DNA of 64,000 nucleotides from Clavulina sp. PMI_390 (Eukaryota > Basidiomycota > Agaricomycetes > Cantharellales > Hydnaceae), in contig WIDE01000001.1 of the NCBI GenBank assembly GCA_015039315.1, forward strand, positions 546,422 through 610,421, in the 5' to 3' direction. Each line of letters starts with the position of its first letter. Within the stretch, counting starts at the first letter, position 1. Below the pieces are notes generated by a model. That model was given only the letters and a program-made list of their open reading frames with translations, did no database searches and was not told where the DNA came from. Both the position numbers and the translations under genes were made by a program. Of the stretch, positions 46,098 to 56,742 are shown piece by piece.

Positions 46098-48106
46098 ATG
46101 CCCCTTGCCTCCACCGACACCCCCTTGGCGACCTACCCTCCTGCTGCAAACGATCCAATGGCTATACCTGATGAAGATCGAGAGCCCCTGTTGGACGGTG
46201 AAGAGGAGGCTGGAAAATCAATGGGCGCGCCAGCTGACGCTGGAGACGCCTCCATCTGGCGACTGCGAGCGTCCTTCTTCCTCTTTGGCACTATCAACAA
46301 TGGTGAGATGAACGTGAACATGGAGTAACACGAAGATATCTGACTCAAGATGTCTCCTACGGCCTAGTGCTCTATGTGATCATCCTCTCAGCGGCTCTGG
46401 ATCTTGTCCCACAGGGAACTCCAAAAGTTAGTGGTTCGGTTTTGGGCGGCTCTGGATGCCTTATTCAGGCTTTCTGGCTCTTTTAGGGTATAATAGCATT
46501 CTGCAACATTGCCCCAGCGTTGCTCGCCAAGTTTGGCTGGCCCTACCTCCTGAAAGGGAGAGTTCGCTACACCCGTCGCATCATAGCGTGCACTGCCATT
46601 TCAGTACTGGGAATGGCTGTAAGTGTAGCTTGCCCGTATTCTGCTCCAGCACTTATACTCCCTATATTCAGGTCGTCGCCATATATGAATCATTGAATAT
46701 GCGCTTGATGGGAATAGCTCTCGCCTCGCTGTCATCGGGGCTGGGAGAACTTACTTTCCTGCAATTGTCAACCACATACCGCGAGGTCGCGGCAAGGGAA
46801 GCAATCGGATATTTCTCGTCGGGCACCGGCGGCGCTGGGCTTTTAGGAGCAGCCCTATGGTGGGTTCTGCGAAGCCTTGGCGTCAGAGAAGGTGTAGGCA
46901 TCTCTGCTGTAAGTTCCCAGGGCGCCGACGTGTAAGACTGAGTCTTAGACGACCTTGAACCTATTCTAGGTTCTTCCCTTTGCTCTTCCTGCATCATACT
47001 TCTTGTTGTTGCCTTCGCCTGCCGCATACCAATATCTTGAAGATGACGCACCAGAAGCCGCAGCCTACGCACCCATACCAAGTGGCCCCGGACTCGACTC
47101 ATCAGTCACCTTCTCTGGTTCTCTGCGTCAACGCACTACCGCTCTTTCTGCGGCGGATAAATGGCAATTAGTCAAACCACTCATTGGTCGATTCATGGTC
47201 CCCTTATGTGAGTCTTTCCTCATTGACGTCAAGGTTACTATATTGACACAGTCGCTTTTGGGTGCAGTTGCCGTCTATACAGTAAGTCCAGTGTCTTCTC
47301 CACCTCCTGATGTATCTCGTCCTCACCTTTGCGTCAAACACTTTCCAAGTTTGAGTACACTATCAATCAGGTATGAGGTTTGAAGCACCAATCGCAGCAG
47401 ACGGTTATACTGAATGCTGTCTGCTAGGGTATATCACCAACCTTATTGTTCCCCGTCCCAGATGCCCAGGAGCATCGCATACTTCACCTTATAATCAAGT
47501 CTCTTCGAGATTATTATCCCTTCTGGCAGGTGAGTAAGATAAGTGAGCTCAATTTGGGATACGGTCTGATAAAATGTGTTATGCCCTACAGCTGGTCTAC
47601 CAATCATTTGTCTTCCTCTCGCGCTCTTCCATATCACTCGGTGTCCCACCTCTTGCTAGAAGATTGTTACCCGTACCAGCAATGCTACAAGGTTGCATCC
47701 TTACATTCCTTGCTCTAGAATCAGCCTACGGCATTCTACCTGAAGCCCCCAACGTCGCTATTCCTGCTGTGGCTTTCTTCATCGCAGTGGAAGGTCTCTG
47801 TGGAGGTCTGGCATAGTGAGTTCCCCTTTCCATATCCACCTCCCCTTCGCGTATTGTTAATGATTCTCTCGCCGCTACAGTGTTACTGCATTCTATAGAG
47901 TTGGTCAGGAGGCACGCGAAGCTTCCGAATCGAATACGACGAAGACACCTGAGCGTCTTGCTCAAGAGAGGGAGTTCCAGATGGGAAGCATTGGGCTTGC
48001 AGATAGTTTTGGTATTCTCTTGGCATCTTTACTGGCTGTACCCACTGAAGTGAGCCTGTGCAAGGCTCAGGTAGCACGCGGGAGGGAGCTGTGTCGTGCT
48101 GTATAA
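46098..48106 (+). CDS. CLN3: Battenin / Cln3 (Btn1) vacuolar membrane protein
   Basis: Ten exons: 46098-46302, 46350-46426, 46487-46618, 46672-46908, 46970-47207, 47268-47281, 47350-47370, 47428-47529, 47592-47815 and 47881-48106; 491 residues. Family blocks: FFLFGTINNDVSYGLVLYVI, LSAALDLVPQGTPKGIIAF, NIAPALLAKFGWPYL, LGELTFLQLSTTY, YFSSGTGGAGLLGAALWW, FEYTINQGISPTLLFPVP, and WQLVYQSFVFLSRSSISLG, then VEGLCGGLAYVTAFY. The protein has about ten membrane helices. Cln3/Btn1 resides in the vacuole or lysosome membrane and affects its pH and amino-acid balance; human CLN3 loss causes juvenile Batten disease. Exons 6 and 7 are only 14 and 21 nt and together encode FAVYT and FEYTINQ. The tail after GILLASLLAVPTEVSL is short and basic. 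Confidence 0.93.
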
Positions 48107-49079
48107 TTTTATGTATTAGTTTCGAAGTGCTGGACCTCTTTTTCTGCTATCAAGGAGCGCATTGCTCTCTCTATACATACACACCAATATAGTTCCGAAC
48201 TTCTTATGCAAGCGCGCTCAGTTACTGTTCTCAGAGGATAGGAGTTATCTGTTTAGATGCCTACGCCCTTCATCCTTATACCGCGACAGCATCAGTTATC
48301 CGCATCAATTGTGAAACAGGGCACGAAGGTATGGATTGGATGAACGCGACGTATAGTCCAATATCAGGTAACTACATGCCGAAGTACAACGAATCGGAGA
48401 ATCATAAAGCATGTGGGTAGAGAATCCGCGCATAATACTATTCACTGCACATACGAGCGAATAAACTATCATGGGGATCGAGAATAAGAGAGAGGAGAGA
48501 GCCCAGCGTTGGAAAAGACAGAGTGTAGTGCCGAAGAAACCCGGCGGGGATGACGAGGATTAGCAAGCAAGCAAGGAGGAAATGACGGGCAACGCGTGAA
48601 AATGGGACCGAGCAGACAATTAGAAGCGAAACAATCCAGACGATGGGGAAAGGTAGTCCAAGACTACGGTGACGAGGAGAGAAAATGATGATGAAGCGAG
48701 ATGGGATATTAGAGGAAATAATGCAGGCAGTCAAGATGCAAGTGCACAAGAGTCCGTTCCAGCCGATGACCAAAAGTGAAAATGCGAACTATTAGTGGAA
48801 GAAGGTACAAGAGTACGAAGACGTAGGAGAACTGGACACGGGGGCTGATACATAGAATGAGTCAGTTAGAACCCTAATCCAAACGTCCGAGAGTGCAAGA
48901 ACCAGGCTAGCGAGAGGAGAGAGAGAAACAGAGCAGATCAAACAAAATATCCAATCGTGAAAATGCCGTGCGCCATGTCAATCGTGCAGAAGAAAGAATA
49001 AAGAAACTCTGGGGAGGAGGGGAGGAGACGAAAGGCCACAAAGAAGAGTGTGGAAGCAAGATAACACCGAAATCGCGCC
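48107..49079. other. Convergent intergenic region
   Basis: About 1 kb between CLN3 (plus) and the large membrane-protein gene (minus). GA-rich plus strand around 48480-48560 and 48900-49030 corresponds to pyrimidine-rich minus-strand 3' sequence. No domain-bearing frame or RNA gene was found. Confidence 0.45.
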
Positions 49080-52000
49080 CTACAAGTGTCCAGTCACCGC
49101 AGCGACGATGGCGAGCACACTCCCTGTCGTAATCACAACTCCACTTGTCACAGCCGCAGCCCGGCATCTCCACACCCACTGGTTAAGCTCAAGGACACCG
49201 TGTTCATCCACGACGATGCCTTCTCCGTCAACCTCGTACATGTGCTTGACAACGGGGTCTGCACCGAACGACAGGTTTGCCAATGCGAGCTTGGTCCGCC
49301 CCCATGTTCGTTGCCGTTGCGAGGGTGCCACAGACGGGTTACGAGCCAAAGGATGGTGCATGAGCTCAGCAGCGCTCAGGGCAGCAGTCTCACGCTCGTA
49401 CATCCTTGAGGGACGGGTGGGAGTAACTGGGGTCATGGGTTCTGCGATTTCCTGCCGCTCAACAACGACCAATGAGTTGGATGAGTTACCAGGAATAGAA
49501 ACAAGGACTGGCGACTCGCTACCGGCGCGGGCAGAGACGGTAGTGGAGGTACCTGGGCGCGAACGTCTTGACGAATGTTGCAAGCGAGGCCTCACGGCGC
49601 CCTCGCGATCTCTCGAGAGGACGTGTCCGTCAGGACCAAGCAGATAGCCACCAATGACCCATGCCCATGGGCCAAGGATGAACCCCAAGAGGAACAGACT
49701 TTGAGCGGGAAGCAGGGCATCAAGAGCATTGATAGGATGAGCGAGGATGTATGAAGCAGGCAGTGACGCGACAGGTGGGGCGCCTTGTGATGAGATTGCA
49801 GACACTGGTGTGGATACAGAAGGCGGAGAGTCACCCCCAGCCGCTCGCGATGTGCTGCTCAGACCCGCGTGAGGCCCAAGCCCAGCGCTCAGTAGCAAGG
49901 GACGCTGTCTCCCAGCAAAGATGGAAGCGCGTTGCGGACCAGAAACGACACGCACACGGCGCTCCGAGTGCAGTCGCCTCTGGGGCGGCGGCGAGGGAGC
50001 AGGAGAGGGTGGCCCAGATGCTAAAAGAATACCACTAGACGAGCGTGCCTCATTCATAGCAGGAAGTATCAGCTCTCTGGGTGAACTGAGCGTCACCGAA
50101 TCGCGCATACGGTGCTGCCGTCCATTCCTCTCGAAAGATGACCGGGGAGTTCTGTCGAGCTCACCATCCATGCCAGGACTAAGCGGCGTGAGTGGGCTCA
50201 TCGGCTCACGGCCCAATCTCTCGTACGCGGCGAGGAGATCATCCTCATCGCCTTTGCTCGACCAATGTCGGCGATGCTTCATCCCGCCACTAGGAGCTGC
50301 TTTGGCTGAACTGGGCGTAGAACTGCGGCTAATAAACTCTTCATCTGCAATCTCAGATTTGGTACGCACACGGACGGTGGGTGGAGCCCCACTCGCCAGG
50401 GTGCTAGCGCCAAGACTCATACGGGCAGCAGCAGTAGTAGAGGACTCAGCCACGCTCCCCTGGGGCTTGGACCACCGGAAGATATTGTGAAAGCTGGAAG
50501 TTTGGCTGCGCCTGCCGCCAGCGACAACGGTTGCTGCGGAGCTCGAGCCCCAAGATGTTGTCGTCTTGCGCGCGGACATGACCTCTGTGCGATTATCACC
50601 ATCCTCATCGACAAACTTGGGAGGTGGTTGGAGCTCTTCCAGCTCGTCTTCAGTAAGACGGACAGGGGAGAGTGGTGGTGAGGCCATGTACGATTGTGGG
50701 AGAGAGGAAGAGGGTGCGAGGGTGACAGAGCTTGGCAACGGGGGGACAGGCGGAGGAGTGATGGGAGGGAACGACGTTGACTTGGTTGGCGTGGGCGTAT
50801 TATGGCTTTGACCACTTGAGTCATTCGATATACGCCCATGACTGTGCTTGGACGACAATGGGCTGCCCTCGATCACTGAGAGTGCAGGTGGGCGCTGAAG
50901 GAGACCAGGGAAGCGCCTCATTTGCGGCGGCGGAATGGGGGCAATCCACGTGGGCTGACTGGGCGCTGGGGGAGCTAGGCCAGCGCCAGAGTTTACATCG
51001 TCATCCGAAGGGAAAGCAACAGAGGATTTGCTCGCTCCGAGTTCGGTCAAGAAATGCGACCTGGGAGTCGCATAAACTGACGACTGGCTTCCCAGGCTCG
51101 TTGACGAGCTATTCGAATGCATCATGAGCGAACTTCCCGATAGACGAGCTGGTGGAGGTGGCGATGGCGCTGGGGCTGGCATAAACGAATTTGACGCAGG
51201 ATCGGAACTAAACACATCAGGGAGCATGGATGGCGTAATCGTCGGGGCGAAGACGGGCAACCTGGCCGCCTCGCTCACTCGCCGAAGAGCCTCCATTCGA
51301 GCTGTATGGAGATTTGCAGCAAATCGAAACAGGGTGTGTAATGGGGCATATGCGTAAATCAAGCGGCGACGGAGAGAGAGAAGAAAAAATGTGGCAAGAG
51401 AGATCAGCAATATGTTTGGAAACAAGGTTTGGTCGCAAAGCAATTAGGTCGCTTGAAACAGTGACCTTGCTACCCAGAATGGGAAAATGTATACTCACTG
51501 GTCGATTCCTCGTCACGTTTGCCCAGTGAAGCATGACGTTCACGCTCTTCGAGACTAGGGCTATTCTCTGATAGTCTCTCGACATCCAATTGATCGTCTG
51601 GCTTATGCAGCCATTTGCTGAAGCCGGCAAAAGTGGATGTGGATGGCTTGGTTCGCTCTGCATCCTCGGATTTAGCCGGTTCTGCGGGAGGATCGACATA
51701 GAATAATGGACGGGCTGGCTGAGAGCGAGGGATGCTTGAGGGGTGGGCAGGGCGAGGGATGGAGAAGGGTGCTGGTTTGCGCGCTTCCTGGGGCGTCGAC
51801 GCCGCAGGAGGCTTGAACCCGCCAGGGACAGACTTATAGTAGTCAGCTAGCAACGGTCCAAAGCCAAGGTCTGGCGTGGACTGGTTCCCGCTGCCTCCCT
51901 GCTGGTAGAATGGCGAGAGCTTTGATCCAGAAGCAGATGGCTTCAAGTTTGAGTCGGCGCTTGCTTGACGATCCAATGGCACGGAGCGTGGGGGCCGGAC

Positions 52001-52438
52001 GAGAAAGACGTCGCCCGACGAGTCTTCGTCTTCGACGGTCTCAAACTCATCGGATGAGATGCTATTCGAGGCGCGAGGACGGGAAGCGAGGTGGGCGGGA
52101 AGAGGGGGCGGGGGAGTAACTTGAAATGCAGGAGGAAGAACTGCACGTTCTTTGCCCTTGGAAGCAGCAACAGCAGCGGGTTTTGACAGCGGCGGGACCT
52201 CCTGCCCGTCATGACTGGCTGCGCTGTGTAATGAGGGAGTACGCACTGCTGTATCATCGAACGAATAATACTCTGCATCACTCACATCCGATGGCCGTGG
52301 GTGGCCATGGGAGCTGGTGGATGCGGCCAAGGTATTGTCGAAATCGTGGACCGAGTCGGATGACTTGTCGTATTTCAAAGGATTGTGGGGTTGTTGCTGT
52401 TGCTCGTGGTGGTAGTGAGTGCCCCTAGATGCTTGCAT
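49080..52438 (-). CDS. Large Ser/Pro-rich membrane protein, function unknown
   Basis: Two exons, 51499-52438 and 49080-51301, joined by a 197-nt intron (GTGAGT to CATACAG), giving 1,053 residues. The protein is dominated by disordered Ser/Pro/Arg-rich sequence with many SP/TP sites that suit phosphorylation. A region near 843-868 (ALLPAQSLFLLGFILGPWAW, then VIGGYLLG) is strongly hydrophobic with Gly/Trp/Pro and may form a re-entrant loop or two short helices. The last 25 residues form a second hydrophobic helix ending AIVAAVTGHL, so the C-terminus is probably in or across a membrane. This resembles uncharacterised fungal serine-rich proteins. I assign no function. Within the intron the frame is open upstream of exon 2, so an alternative first exon is possible. 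Confidence 0.72.
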
Positions 52439-54091
52439 GGCTAAGGTATCAGGTACAGGGAAGAGGACCTGTGGCTCGTGTTTTGTTTGCGGGAGGGGGG
52501 GAAGAAAGAACGACTAGGTTGTGCGCTGGGCGAGCGTCGAGAAAATAAGGGTTATCGCAGATACTTTGAGAGCAAGAAAAAGAGAGCAGGACGAGGACGA
52601 GAGTGAGAGGCGAGAGACGCAAAACGAAAAGGGAAATGCCGTCGCCGTCTTTCCTGGTCCCTCTCTCAGACCTGCATATGGCGAATGCGCTGCCCAGCGA
52701 CTTTCTGGATTACGTCAGATCGTCTCACGGCACCTTTTCGTGCGTTTTTCGTGCACAATGAGCAGACAGGGGGAGCGAGCAGGGAGAATGACTGCGTTGA
52801 TAATTATCCTCGATATCTTTATGAGTTTATGGCTTCGTTTTAACTCGTTGACGGCCAGTCTCGCTGCACGTCCAACGCAGTTCGCCTTTTAGCAACAGCC
52901 TTTCCTCGACGAATCGGGAGCTGGTTGCATACATGGATCACCCTTGAAGCGTCTCTTTCGCCATGCTCGTGAAAAAGCTTGTCCATGCATGCATGCGCGA
53001 TCAAGTCAAATCCATCGCCTATGTCCTCCATCAGCGTAGCTCTCCTTAGGTTCGAGGCCCACTTTGCTTTCCCCCACAATTCCTCGGAAAAGAGATCTCT
53101 CCTGAATTTACCCACTCCGCCGACCGACGATACCCCGGCGCCTCGGGTGCGCCGTGACGATGGAAAAAAAAAAGCTACGGAAAATAGTGGAAATTCACAC
53201 CCTCACTACAATTGCCGTCTCCATATCAGCGCTGCCGTTGCCGTCGGCATGCCGACAATTGGCGCGTTGAGCGCCTACCAAATACACGAGCTTTGGCGCA
53301 GCACAGGAATGACGTGCCTGTTGACAAGCGGACCATGTGTCCTTCATTGACACAGAGATCGTCGCGTCGCTGGCTGTGCAGCTTCGAGCGGACTCTTTTT
53401 GGTGGACGGTGCATGTTTTCTCGACCCTTACCCTGACGATGCACCCCTGAATATGAAACAATCATGCAAGTATTAGCTTAACGAGGAAAGTCGAGTGTAA
53501 AAACGCCTGGCTCCATCGTACTACAGACGCAGCGGTGGGTGGCTTGCCGAAAGAGAGCGAGAGTCAATAGTGTGTGGATCCTGAGGCTCCACTACCCAAA
53601 GCACTCTAAATTATTAGCGAAACGTTCTACCACGACGTGGTCGGACGGTTAGGCTCTTGAGAGAGTATAAAAATGGAGGCATTCGATGACACTGGCTCGC
53701 AGGATTCACAGCGCGTCCTTCCACCAGGTTTCTGGATCTTAGGATACCTGGCACGATAAATGATGGGCCAATTCCGTAGTTAATCTCATTCACACAATAG
53801 CTTTTATTGTCAAAGATGAACTCGCACATGCAGGGGATAATGTGTATCCGACAGAATGAGAGCGCAACACTGCTCGAGACGTGTGCGAGCTTTCATCTTC
53901 AGGTCACACAAGCAAACCACATGTTAGTGGCGAGGATCGCAAAGAGAATTAGGCGGATAGATAGGTGGAACAACATTTTTAAATCTACAAGGTATAGTAT
54001 ACAGCAGTCGCGGAGCTAAAGCAAAGTATGCGATGACCATACTCGCTTCAGCCATCAAGGGAATCCTGTATGGACGAACGGGACAACATAT
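52439..54091. other. Intergenic region, promoter of the large membrane-protein gene
   Basis: About 1.65 kb between the start of the Ser/Pro-rich gene and the stop of thioredoxin, both minus. The first few hundred bases must include the promoter and leader of the former. Short frames at 52521-52892 and 52979-53465 lie on both strands and have no recognisable domain. A short A tract lies at about 53164-53173. Confidence 0.45.
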
Positions 54092-54677
54092 TTACTTCTT
54101 GAACTGCATAAGAATGAACACGTCAGCGAAATCGCTCATTGGGTTTGTAGACGAAGCGAGTATACATACCGAGGTAATCATGTTCATTAGTGCAGGGGGG
54201 TTGGCGCCTACGACCTCGTTGATCTTCTTGCCATCCTTGAACAGGACGAAGGTGGGCATGGCAGTGATGCGGAGCTCCTCTGCGATTCTCTGTAGTTCCG
54301 AAATAGATAGATTATCGATCAGTTTCATGATTCCTTGGCTGGATATAGAGCAAACCCCAATCGGCCGCATATACGCGCATGAACCGATCGCAGCCTCACT
54401 CGAGCGTCGAAAACTCACCTCTTGCTCATCAACGTCGACCTTGTAGAAGCCGTAGTCCTGGCCAGACCTCTCGGAGGCTTCCGAGAGCTTCTCGAAGATG
54501 GGGGAGATCATCCTGCAGGGACCACACCAGGTCGCCCAGAAATCAATGAAAATTGGCTTCCCGGAGTTGATCTAGAGCCAAAAGCCAGCAGCGTAAGTAA
54601 GAGGGGTTATAAGGATGGACAGAGGGACTTACGAGCTCCTGGAACTTGTCGTAGCTGTCGATGGCGGTAACGGTCAT
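54092..54677 (-). CDS. Thioredoxin
   Basis: Four exons: 54633-54677, 54419-54571, 54170-54289 and 54092-54103, giving 109 residues, the usual cytosolic thioredoxin length. The active site is W30-C-G-P-C34 within FIDFWATWCGPCRMISPIF. The buried acid D25 and the cis-proline P78 (AMPTFVLFKDG) are present. The N-terminus MTVTAIDSYDKFQEL has no targeting signal, so the protein should be cytosolic. It would reduce disulfides in peroxiredoxins, methionine sulfoxide reductases and ribonucleotide reductase, with electrons from thioredoxin reductase. Intron 2 is 129 nt. The last exon encodes only FKK and the stop; it was chosen because it replaces a non-family read-through tail and has a perfect TATGCAG acceptor. 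Confidence 0.94.
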
Positions 54678-55747
54678 TTTGGGGATAGGGGAGTTTGTGG
54701 GAAGGTGACTATTAAGTGGTATAGATGAGGAGGAGGGGAGTGTCTTGAGCTGCTGAGCACGAGTGGACAGTAGAAGAGATGGGGAGATCCTAAGCTGAGC
54801 CGAAAACCCCTCACCTTTATACGGAATGATGATGAGCACACGATGATGGCGAAATCGTGACTGCCTCGTTCTTTGTAACGCTTTGTCACCAGTTATCCCC
54901 CCATCGGATGACTAATTTCCAAGGAAAAGCAGGCACTCGCCCCCATAGCATTGCATCAGCATCGGGTACATTCTCGCACCTTCGCTCGCATGTCCCGGCG
55001 TCTTATGAGCGCGGCCACGCTTTCACCGCTTAGACCGGATAAAAGCCCCCTCGGGCACCCGAGTCTGCGGATCGGAGTGCATCAAAACACATTGACAGTG
55101 ACTACATATCCCAATTATCGCCGACGTAAAGAATTACGAATGTCATGATTTGGAATGGGGTGTAATGATATTCATTAGTGAGATCCAACAGGCGGTAATT
55201 GCGCAATATGTATCAGAATGCATGCATCTGAATCAGCCAACCTGCGGACTATACGTGCTACGTCAGTGGCTCTCAGTGAAGGAAGGGGAGAAATGAATGA
55301 GTATTATTGATTGCAAGGTTTTGATATCATATGACATTTTGCACGTCCATTGAGCCTTTGTTTCACTTCTGCCCGCACTTGTTGTGGAATTGTCTCTTCC
55401 ACTTCCGTGGAAAGTAAGACTTACGAATAGCACCATCGCATACATGGCCGAAAGCGAGGCCCTGAGCGCTGATGCTTCCATCAACCCGAAAAGGTACGAC
55501 ACCAAAACGTGGTGATTCGGCCGAGTGGGAGCGATAGTCGATGCTTAACTCTGCCTCCTTCCCAGGCACACTCTCAATCTAGTAGCGAGAATGATACAAA
55601 GCAGGTCTGATGGCAGTGCGGCCGAAAGTTCTGGAGGTTGGGGTCGACATCATCGTGGGGGGTTCGAGGCAGTATTGTCGCCTGTTGACAGCCCAAACAA
55701 CACCGACGCGTAATTGAGCCTACGCCTGCGTCCACACTCTTTCCAAG
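54678..55747. other. Intergenic region with a possible broken small gene
   Basis: About 1.07 kb between thioredoxin (minus) and SEM1 (plus), holding both promoters. See the separate low-confidence entry at 55304-55653. The rest shows no domain-bearing frame. Confidence 0.4.
55304..55653 (-). pseudogene. Possible broken small gene, family unknown
   Basis: On the minus strand an ATG at 55653 opens a 24-codon basic frame (MMSTPTSRTFGRTAIRPALY) that reads into TAG. The same frame then stays open for a further 50 or so codons (from IESVPGKEAELSIDY). It meets a GTAAGT donor and, after a short intron ending ACAAG, could continue (LRAEVKQRLNG) to a stop at 55304. The start resembles a mitochondrial presequence. 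The in-frame TAG, and the lack of a family match, mean this could be a pseudogene, a misjudged intron or chance. Confidence 0.2.
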
Positions 55748-56214
55748 ATGTCTTCCGCACCAGCCACCTCGAATGATAAGCCAGCTGATACGACCGAGAA
55801 GGCCTCTACCACCGATCTGCCTCAGCTCGGCGCATTAGAAGAGGATGATGAGTTTGAAGAATTCCCCGCACAAGGTACGTATAGCAATGCATGCATAAAC
55901 GATCGAATCTCGCTGATTATTCCAATATCCTTCCCCCATATATGTGATATCTATCATAGACTGGGATGATTCAGAAGCCGATCTGTCCCACCTTGTATCT
56001 GGCACCACTGGGTCAAACACCACCCCAGAAACCTTTTGGGAAGAGAACTGGGACGATGATGATATCGAGGATGATTTCAGCAAGCAGCTAAGGTGTGTCT
56101 ATTCCGGTGCTCCCTGATCCTGTCCGCCTGCTAATTCTGTGTGTGACGCGCAGGGAGGAGCTTGCAAAAGCAGGCGCTACTTCAGCTCCCGATGCCACCA
56201 TGTCCAACCCATAA
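55748..56214 (+). CDS. SEM1: 26S proteasome lid subunit Sem1 (DSS1)
   Basis: Three exons: 55748-55874, 55960-56092 and 56154-56214, giving 106 residues. The acidic DSS1 signature is complete: LGALEEDDEFEEFPAQDWDD, SEADLSHLVSG, then FWEENWDDDDIEDDFSKQLR and EELAKAG. The N-terminal 25 residues are Ser/Thr/Ala-rich and longer than in yeast (89 residues). Sem1 is a flexible acidic chaperone-like subunit of the proteasome regulatory particle. It also joins the TREX-2 mRNA export complex and, in other organisms, BRCA2. All introns are typical in length and phases close on conserved residues. Confidence 0.95.
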
Positions 56215-56742
56215 TTTACATTTTTCGTCCCGTTCAAAAAGCCCAATTTGCCATGTATCATTTGATTGCTCCGACCGCTCTGTGCTCACCTGGACGCTCG
56301 CCCCAAATATGTCAGCATTGCGCAGATCCTTCGAGGGAAAGATTTCGTGTCGACATTTGAGACTGAGAGACTAAGATTTAAAGCTAGCGACGATCTTCAG
56401 GCTGTGGGATATTTCCTACTCTTCACTAGGATGTGCAATTTAGTGCATACAAGTCGTCTAGTAAGGCTGAGCTTGAGTGTACCCCTTCAAGAACCCGACA
56501 ATACGCAGTCGGACGGCCTTTACGCCATGAGTAGCGATCTTGCCCACCAAAGGCCCCCAGACATATCCGGAGTTATGACAATGAATAATGGTATAAACAA
56601 CTCTACGAGGCTAAATGGAACTGTCCAGCTACCCCACAGATCACGACAAAGCGATTCCCAGAAAGCACAATATAAAGCATAGAACAAAGCATGTGGAAGC
56701 TAGGCCGCAAATCATAGGAAAAAAATGAACGGAATTACACAA
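56215..56742. other. Convergent intergenic region
   Basis: About 0.53 kb between SEM1 (plus) and the lipid-transfer gene (minus) stops. An open frame at 56266-56682 is present but has no domain character. It should hold two 3' untranslated regions. Confidence 0.45.

Noticed and set aside
49048..49647. 199-codon plus-strand frame opposite the Ser/Pro-rich membrane protein
   Set aside because: Antisense shadow within a long continuous coding exon.
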